The notes under the pieces were generated by a model. That model was not told where the DNA came from, did not search any database, and saw only the letters and a list, made by a program, of their open reading frames with translations. From the NCBI GenBank assembly GCA_023451415.1, contig JAEXZK010000293.1, forward strand, positions 1 to 18,803: a stretch of 18,803 nt of DNA, in the 5' to 3' direction. This DNA comes from Bacillota bacterium (GTDB lineage: Bacteria; Bacillota; Clostridia; Oscillospirales; Ruminococcaceae). The translations under genes were made by a program, and so were the position numbers. Below, in pieces: positions 14,492 to 18,803 of the stretch (the first letter of the stretch is position 1; every line of letters begins with the position of its first letter).

Positions 14492-15573
14492 AGCAGCCAC
14501 CCCCCTAAGCTCAGGATGGCAAAGAGGGGCAGGGCCACGGCGGCAAAGAGGGCCGCCAGACGCTTCCCGTCCACCGGCAGCTCGCCGCAGACTTTGCCGG
14601 TCTGTCCGTTCATGGCGTAATAATAGATTTTGCCGCCCCGGCCCTTGTAGGTAAGGACCCACACCGGCAGCAGGATATAATGCCAGTCCGCCTTTACAAC
14701 GTCGGCGTCCAGGCGGCTGGGGACGACGGCGGCATAGCCCGGGGCGCTTTCCCGCAGGAGAGTCTCGGAATATTCCCGGGCCTCCCCGGCCACCTCCTGC
14801 TCCACCTGTTCCTTATCCACGTCCCGCTTTTCCGCCTGGAAGCCGGAGAGATACCCCATCTGAAAGTCCTTGGCTGCCGAGCCGTTAAAGGGGAGAATCC
14901 CTTCCACCAGCTTCCGGTTGGCCTTTTGCAGGGCGTTTCGGACGATCTCTTCAAAGACCAGCCGTCCTTCCCTGGCCACCCGATAGTGGCGGGTCTCGGT
15001 GTATTCCGTATTGCCGGCGCGCCAGGTGCGCACCTGGGTCCCGGTGCCCTCCAGGACCCCATGGATGTCGAAGTCCGCCGTCCAATAGGGGAAGTAAACG
15101 CCGCTGATCTTTTCAATCTGCTGCTTGGAGAAAAAAGCCCGGGGGACGAACCACTTTTTCCCGGCCCATTCCAGGAAATCCGACACCGCTCTCTCCCGTT
15201 CCACTGCAAAGGGAATCACCTTGTCGGGGGCGTATTCGCCCTGGAGGCGGCCTTCCAGCACCACCGGGTTGTGGCAGTAGTAGCAGAAGGTGGCGGCGGT
15301 GGTCTCGTCGGTAACCACCTCAGCCCCACAGCTGGGGCAGCGGTAGACCACGGCGTAATGCTCCTGGGCAGAAGCCTCACCGGGCCCTGGGGCCCCGGCC
15401 GCCTCCGGTTCCGGGGCCGGCTGGCGGTCCTCCTGCTCCCTGGCGGGGGCAAGGCGGTCCAGCTCCTCTTCGGTAAAATGGCTGCCGCAGTACTCGCAGC
15501 CAAAATCCTGGGCCTGGGGATCAAAGATCAGACCGCCGCCGCAGTTGGGACATTTGTATGTAACAACAGCCAT
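14488..15573 (-). CDS. Double zinc-ribbon membrane-anchored protein (YdjG-like)
   Basis: This 361-residue protein starts with two TFIIB-type zinc ribbons: C8/C11/C26/C29 and C79/C82/C97/C100. An acidic, Pro/Ala-rich linker lies between them. A large soluble domain follows, with motifs such as KKWFVPRAFFSKQQIEKISGVYFPYW. It ends in one hydrophobic segment (about 338-361), suggesting a tail-anchored cytosolic protein. The layout matches Bacillus YdjG, encoded with the TPM protein YdjH and the SPFH protein YdjI. AGGAG nine bases before the ATG at 15573 fixes the start. It overlaps the TPM gene by four bases. A DNA-binding role is not needed to explain the ribbons; protein-protein contact at the membrane is my inference. 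Confidence 0.85.
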   Translation of the reverse strand: MAVVTYKCPNCGGGLIFDPQAQDFGCEYCGSHFTEEELDRLAPAREQEDRQPAPEPEAAGAPGPGEASAQEHYAVVYRCPSCGAEVVTDETTAATFCYYCHNPVVLEGRLQGEYAPDKVIPFAVERERAVSDFLEWAGKKWFVPRAFFSKQQIEKISGVYFPYWTADFDIHGVLEGTGTQVRTWRAGNTEYTETRHYRVAREGRLVFEEIVRNALQKANRKLVEGILPFNGSAAKDFQMGYLSGFQAEKRDVDKEQVEQEVAGEAREYSETLLRESAPGYAAVVPSRLDADVVKADWHYILLPVWVLTYKGRGGKIYYYAMNGQTGKVCGELPVDGKRLAALFAAVALPLFAILSLGGWLL

Positions 15574-15625
15574 AAACTGGTTCTCCTCATGATTCCGCGT
15601 ATTGCGCTCCCGGGGATGGCCAATG

Positions 15626-16939
15626 TTATTTCACGTCCTCGGGGCCGATGGGATCGCCGCACTCGGGGCAGAACTTGGGCAGAGGCTTGTGAGGGTCCGG
15701 CTCATAGCCGCACTTGCTGCACTTGACCCCCTGGGCCGGGCGGGGCTTGCCGCATTCGGCGCAGAACTTGCCCTCGTTGCCGGCATAGCCGCAGGCGCAG
15801 GTCCACTTGCCGGAGGCCGACGGGCGGGGCTTGCCGCACTCGGCGCAGAACTTGCCGCTGTTGCCGGCATGGCCGCAGGCACAGGTCCACCCCTCCGCGG
15901 CGGGCGCGGGAGCGGAAGCCGGGGCCGCCTGCTGCTGCCGGGCCATCTGTGCCTGGTTGCCCTGGCTGGCCGCACCCACAAATCCGCCGCCGGCCTGCAT
16001 GCCCATGCCCATGCCCATAAATCCGGCCATGCTGCCGCCCGCGTTGGAGCCGGCCGCTTCCATTCCCCGGGCCACGGCGCCCTGGACATACCCCTCCCGG
16101 ACCCCGGGGTCGCTGAGCATGGCGCCCTGGTTGCGCATGTTGATCAGCTTCTGGGATTCCTCATCGTAGGAGATGCTGGCGATACCCACCGACCGGATCT
16201 CCATGCCCCGGCTCTGCCGCCAGTCCTCATCCAGGATGGTGGACATGTACTTGCTCAACTCCCTGCCCTTGGAGGGGACAAAGGAGATGCGCACCCCGTC
16301 GGCGGACATCTGGTTGATGGCTGCCTGGAGGGCCTCCATAAACTCGGCCAGATACTGCTCGTTGATGTCGTCGATGTTCACCCGGTCCTTGTTCCGGGGG
16401 ATGGCTTCGGAATAGAAGAGCACGGGGTCGGTGACCTTGATGGAGTAGTTGCCGTGGGCCCGGAGAAACAGCTCCGAATTGTAGAAGCTGTCAAAATAGT
16501 TGATGGGGCTCCGGGTGCCGAACTTGATGCCCTTGATCTCCTGGAGGTTGACGTAGTAGACCTTCTGGGAGGTGGGGGTGACGCCGCTGAACTTGACCCG
16601 CTCCAGAGACTCCCGGAGAGCGTCCCCAAACTGACCGTTAAACAAGGACGGCAGGGAGGAATTGCTGACGGTGTAATAGCCCTCCTCGGCGGTGTAATCC
16701 ACGATTTTGCCGCCGTCCACCAGCATCATGAACTGGTTGGGGTAAACATGGATCACCGAGCCGTTGGAAACGGTGTCCGCGGTGCCCTTCAGGTTCTGGC
16801 TGCGGGAATCGCCCCTGCGCACCTTGACCCCCCGCGCAAAGACAGTGCTGTCGCCCATGTCGTCAGGCTCAAAGACCTCCAGCCACTGGTCAGCCAGGGA
16901 ACCTCCCACGGCGCTTGCAATCGCTTTGATAATGCCCAT
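15626..16939 (-). CDS. SPFH-domain protein with three C-terminal zinc ribbons (YdjI-like)
   Basis: This 437-residue SPFH (stomatin/prohibitin/flotillin) family protein is often annotated as virion core protein-like. Residues 1-300 hold the SPFH region (MGIIKAIASAVGGSLADQW start, IHVYPNQFMMLVDGGKI, VYYVNLQEIKGIKFGTRSPI, GVRISFVPSKGRELSKYMSTI). A Gly/Met- and Ala/Pro/Gln-rich linker then leads to three zinc ribbons (first cysteines C353, C381, C407). The first two ribbons are a near-exact 28-residue tandem repeat. No membrane helix is obvious. In Bacillus, YdjI links the phage-shock protein PspA to membrane partners YdjG and YdjH. AAAGGAG nine bases before the ATG at 16939 supports the start. 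Gaps to its neighbours are about 50 bases, consistent with an operon. Confidence 0.9.
   Translation of the reverse strand: MGIIKAIASAVGGSLADQWLEVFEPDDMGDSTVFARGVKVRRGDSRSQNLKGTADTVSNGSVIHVYPNQFMMLVDGGKIVDYTAEEGYYTVSNSSLPSLFNGQFGDALRESLERVKFSGVTPTSQKVYYVNLQEIKGIKFGTRSPINYFDSFYNSELFLRAHGNYSIKVTDPVLFYSEAIPRNKDRVNIDDINEQYLAEFMEALQAAINQMSADGVRISFVPSKGRELSKYMSTILDEDWRQSRGMEIRSVGIASISYDEESQKLINMRNQGAMLSDPGVREGYVQGAVARGMEAAGSNAGGSMAGFMGMGMGMQAGGGFVGAASQGNQAQMARQQQAAPASAPAPAAEGWTCACGHAGNSGKFCAECGKPRPSASGKWTCACGYAGNEGKFCAECGKPRPAQGVKCSKCGYEPDPHKPLPKFCPECGDPIGPEDVK
15738..15890 (-). repeat. 84-bp tandem duplication encoding two zinc ribbons
   Basis: Two near-identical units begin at 15738 and 15822, each starting GGGCGGGGCTTGCCGCA on the plus strand. 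They encode 28-residue zinc-ribbon units with the pattern WTCACG-x-AGN-x-GKFCAECGKPRP. Substitutions between copies are few, suggesting recent duplication or gene conversion. Confidence 0.85.
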
Positions 16940-16988
16940 AATACAAAACTCCTTTCAGCAGAAGCAGATTTTCAGAGGAAGCGGCCTC

Positions 16989-17747
16989 TCATCCCAGGGC
17001 CTCCCGGAAGCCCTGGAAGGACCAGACCCGCAGGTTCAGCTCTGTTACGGCGGTGCCGCAGTATTCGCACCGCTTGGCCCCCAGCCCGGTGACCGGGGCG
17101 CCGCAGTTGGGGCAGCTGAGGCCCACGCCCTCCCCGCCGGACGTCCCCGCCCGGACAGGGTCCTGTATATACGCCAGCTCCATGTCATACTTGGTCTGGA
17201 CAGGCAGCTCCCGGGAGCCGGAGACCACCTCTCCCCCGCGCTCATCCCACCGGAGGCAGCCCACCGCCATCTGGATAGTGATGGTGCAGGAGCCCGCCTC
17301 CTTGGTGTAGGCGGCGATCTCGGTGCGGTGGATGCGGATGTCCTCATACCGCCTGCGGACGCCCCGGGCCCGGTCGTCACGGATGGCCATCTCTACCTGC
17401 CGCCGCAGTTCCGGGGAGGCTCCGGCCAGAGGCGTCATGTCCTGGCTGCCGATGGCCAGCAGCGCCTCTTTGAGAAGGCTTTCGGCCATGGCCCGGAACT
17501 GCTCCCATCCAAACTCTGGAAAATCCCGCTGGATCCGGGGCAGGCAGACGCCGGTCATGGCGGAAACCGACTTTGGGGTTTCCGAAAGGCGCCTGGCCTG
17601 CTCCGCGAGCCCCCGGGCCAGGGTATCGGCGCCCAAAGCGCGGGAAACATCGCGCACCCGCCTGCCGATATGCACCACCGTGTAAACCGCGCCGCCCACC
17701 GCCACCGCCAGAAAAATCAACAGCAGCAGCCAGTCGTAAGCACTCAA
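16989..17747 (-). CDS. Membrane-anchored zinc-ribbon protein, Tim44-like region
   Basis: This roughly 252-residue protein has an N-terminal membrane segment (about residues 4-27), an alpha-helical region with LPRIQRDFPEFGWEQFRAMAESLLKEALLAI resembling Tim44-like domains, a beta-rich part, and a C-terminal zinc ribbon (CPNCGAPVTGLGAKRCEYCG). The ribbon is followed by LRVWSFQGF. Proteins of this layout are common and uncharacterised in Clostridia. I prefer the TTG at 17747, which has GGAGGGG six bases upstream; an ATG at 17762 overlaps that ribosome binding site and has none of its own. It is the first gene of the leftward SPFH operon, which implies a shared job with the zinc-ribbon and SPFH partners. 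The Tim44 match is by eye and tentative. Confidence 0.75.
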   Translation of the reverse strand: MSAYDWLLLLIFLAVAVGGAVYTVVHIGRRVRDVSRALGADTLARGLAEQARRLSETPKSVSAMTGVCLPRIQRDFPEFGWEQFRAMAESLLKEALLAIGSQDMTPLAGASPELRRQVEMAIRDDRARGVRRRYEDIRIHRTEIAAYTKEAGSCTITIQMAVGCLRWDERGGEVVSGSRELPVQTKYDMELAYIQDPVRAGTSGGEGVGLSCPNCGAPVTGLGAKRCEYCGTAVTELNLRVWSFQGFREALG

Positions 17748-17835
17748 AGATATCCCCTCCATTCAGGGCTTGCTTGAAAACCGAAAATTCACCGGATTTT
17801 TTGCAAACAGCCGATAAATGCAAAGCAAACTTGCA

Positions 17836-17853
17836 GGAATCCCGCCGGATTCC
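17836..17853 (-). other. Stem-loop in the leader of the SPFH operon
   Basis: A perfect 7-bp inverted repeat, GGAATCC-CGCC-GGATTCC, lies about halfway along the predicted leader of roughly 170 bases. No T tract follows on the transcribed strand. It may be an operator or an mRNA structure. Confidence 0.4.
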
Positions 17854-17922
17854 CGGGCTTTCCCTTTATCAATCGAGGGGCGTTTTGATCTTCCAAACAG
17901 CCTCCGAATAAAAGCCGAATTC

Positions 17923-17928
17923 ATTATA
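17923..17928 (-). promoter_or_regulatory. Candidate promoter of the SPFH/zinc-ribbon operon
   Basis: The minus strand has a perfect TATAAT in an AT-rich context but no convincing -35 (TGGATA at 17 bases). A weak -35 suits a promoter that needs an activator, or an alternative sigma factor. The leader to the first gene would be about 170 bases. Confidence 0.5.
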
Positions 17929-17988
17929 GTATAAAACGCGCAAAATATCCAGTTCTCCGGTTCGTTTTTGGGGGCGGGACATCGTTTA

Positions 17989-18019
17989 AAAGGCGCGGGC
18001 CTGCCCGGCCCGCGCCTTT
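17989..18019 (-). terminator. Terminator of the PNPOx-family gene
   Basis: A perfect 13-bp stem (AAAGGCGCGGGCC / GGCCCGCGCCTTT) has a 5-base loop. It lies five bases after the stop codon of the flavoprotein gene and ends in four T on the transcribed strand. Confidence 0.8.
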
Positions 18020-18023
18020 CACG

Positions 18024-18521
18024 TTATTCCATCCTGCCCCATTTCATTTCCCGCCTCTGGGAATCGTATTTTTTCCGCTTGGCTGTCACCTGGCTGGGGA
18101 TGATCTTCCAAACGGCGGTGACCGCCAGGCTTGCTGACACTTCCGCCTCAAAAGCCTCCATATGACCGGGGACATGGCGGCGGCAGAGCAGCTCCAAGAC
18201 GCGTTTTTTCTCCTCATCACCGGTCACCTCTTCGGCCCTGCCCCGGACCACCGCCGATTCGTACTCGGTGCTGAATTCATCGGACAGGATATGGGTATCC
18301 CCCACCGCCGTCAGGCAGACTCTGGGGTCGCGGCGGAGATTGCCGGTGCGGCGGCCCTCCCGTGCGCAGTGGAAAAATATTTTTTCCCCATCGCAGACAA
18401 TGGTCACCGGCACGCAGTAGGGCGCGCCATCCTCATCCGTTGTAGCCACCATGGCAAATTCGCACTTGTTCAGGACCATCCAAGCAAAATCCTCGCTCAT
18501 TTCCCGCTCTTTTCTTCTCAT
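18024..18521 (-). CDS. Pyridoxamine 5'-phosphate oxidase family flavoprotein (NimA-like)
   Basis: This 165-residue split-barrel FMN-binding protein resembles the PNPOx-like/NimA group, small flavoproteins that reduce diverse substrates; nitroimidazole reduction is known for some members. It starts MRRKEREM and shows LNKCEFAMVATTDEDGAPYCVPV, GEKIFFHCAREGRRTGNLRRDPRVCLTAVGD and SAVVRGRAEEV, the usual strand order of the family. The frame is open upstream to 18800, but AAAGGA nine bases before the ATG at 18521 and the family-type N-terminus fix the start; an ATG seven codons further in is an alternative. True pyridoxine biosynthesis is unlikely from the short length. Monocistronic, ending at the terminator 17989-18019. 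Confidence 0.88.
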   Translation of the reverse strand: MRRKEREMSEDFAWMVLNKCEFAMVATTDEDGAPYCVPVTIVCDGEKIFFHCAREGRRTGNLRRDPRVCLTAVGDTHILSDEFSTEYESAVVRGRAEEVTGDEEKKRVLELLCRRHVPGHMEAFEAEVSASLAVTAVWKIIPSQVTAKRKKYDSQRREMKWGRME

Positions 18522-18803
18522 CCCTTCAGTTCCTTTCCCAAATTTCTGTGGTTTCTTTGGTATGTTTTGTTCCCCCGGGGCAGGAGGAAACGGGGCCGCT
18601 CCATCTACGGGCTCCCGTCGTCTGTTGCCGGCCCTGCCGCCCCTATCGAGGTATCCCCGCGGCAATGCGGTTTTTGGCACGCTTCGGCCGGGCACAGCAA
18701 AAATATGGATACCTTCGGCATATATGGTCATACCGTCAACGGACATGGGGAGCGTATCGCATTTAATGTGCAAACTATTTTTGCCGACATCCCGGGGCAA
18801 TTG
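18522..18803. other. Gene-free right end
   Basis: Nothing here supports a gene. The frame of the flavoprotein stays open on the minus strand to the edge, but lacks a start with a ribosome binding site and family similarity. I looked for a promoter for the flavoprotein gene and found no convincing -35/-10 pair. Confidence 0.5.

Noticed and set aside
15738..15890. Possible CRISPR-like or intergenic repeat array
   Set aside because: The two units are in frame inside the SPFH gene and encode zinc ribbons; there are no spacers.
15602..17092. 496-codon open frame on the plus strand
   Set aside because: Antisense to the SPFH gene, with Gly/Ala/Leu runs that mirror the zinc-ribbon repeats.

Overview
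The window looks like a chromosomal segment of a GC-rich Clostridia, probably a gut Oscillospirales/Oscillospiraceae relative. The reasons are Firmicutes gene neighbourhoods (decarboxylase-DarA-HolB-RicT, LrgAB, a YdjGHI-like set), strong AGGAGG-type ribosome binding sites, GTG and TTG starts, sigma-A type promoters and a CIRCE heat-shock operator. This placement rests on gene order and composition only. I see no insertion sequence, prophage, CRISPR array, rRNA or tRNA.

Left arm (1-6623, all minus strand). Eight closely spaced genes read leftwards from one good promoter (6722-6749): a membrane NERD-like protein, a short QueG-like iron-sulfur reductase, a FemX-type aminoacyltransferase, a small PH-domain-like membrane protein, an Orn/Lys/Arg decarboxylase, the cyclic-di-AMP receptor DarA (YaaQ), the DNA polymerase III delta-prime subunit HolB, and RicT (YaaT), which runs off the left edge. 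The last four match the conserved yaaO-tmk-yaaQ-holB-yaaT block of Firmicutes, but tmk is missing.

Middle (6624-9363). A divergent promoter pair separates the left operon from a rightward pair: a membrane-anchored DUF4358 protein, whose promoter dictates a TTG start, and a metal-dependent amidohydrolase. A strong bidirectional terminator follows. A leftward Hsp20 gene comes next, with a perfect CIRCE operator upstream.

Right-middle (9515-13461). A leftward pair, an AI-2E-family permease overlapping a DUF362/ferredoxin protein, is divergent from rightward lrgA-lrgB. The two transcription units share a compact back-to-back promoter region (about 12172-12207). A long bidirectional hairpin terminator (13424-13461) closes both lrgAB and the operon arriving from the right.

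Right arm (13646-18521, minus strand). A four-gene operon encodes a membrane-anchored zinc-ribbon protein, an SPFH-domain protein with three C-terminal zinc ribbons, a membrane-anchored double zinc-ribbon protein (YdjG-like) and a TPM-domain protein (YdjH-like). The last three resemble the Bacillus YdjGHI set that works with the phage-shock protein PspA, but no pspA gene is present here. This is the most interesting system in the window. Beyond it is a PNPOx-family flavoprotein gene with its own terminator; the last 280 bases hold no gene I can support.
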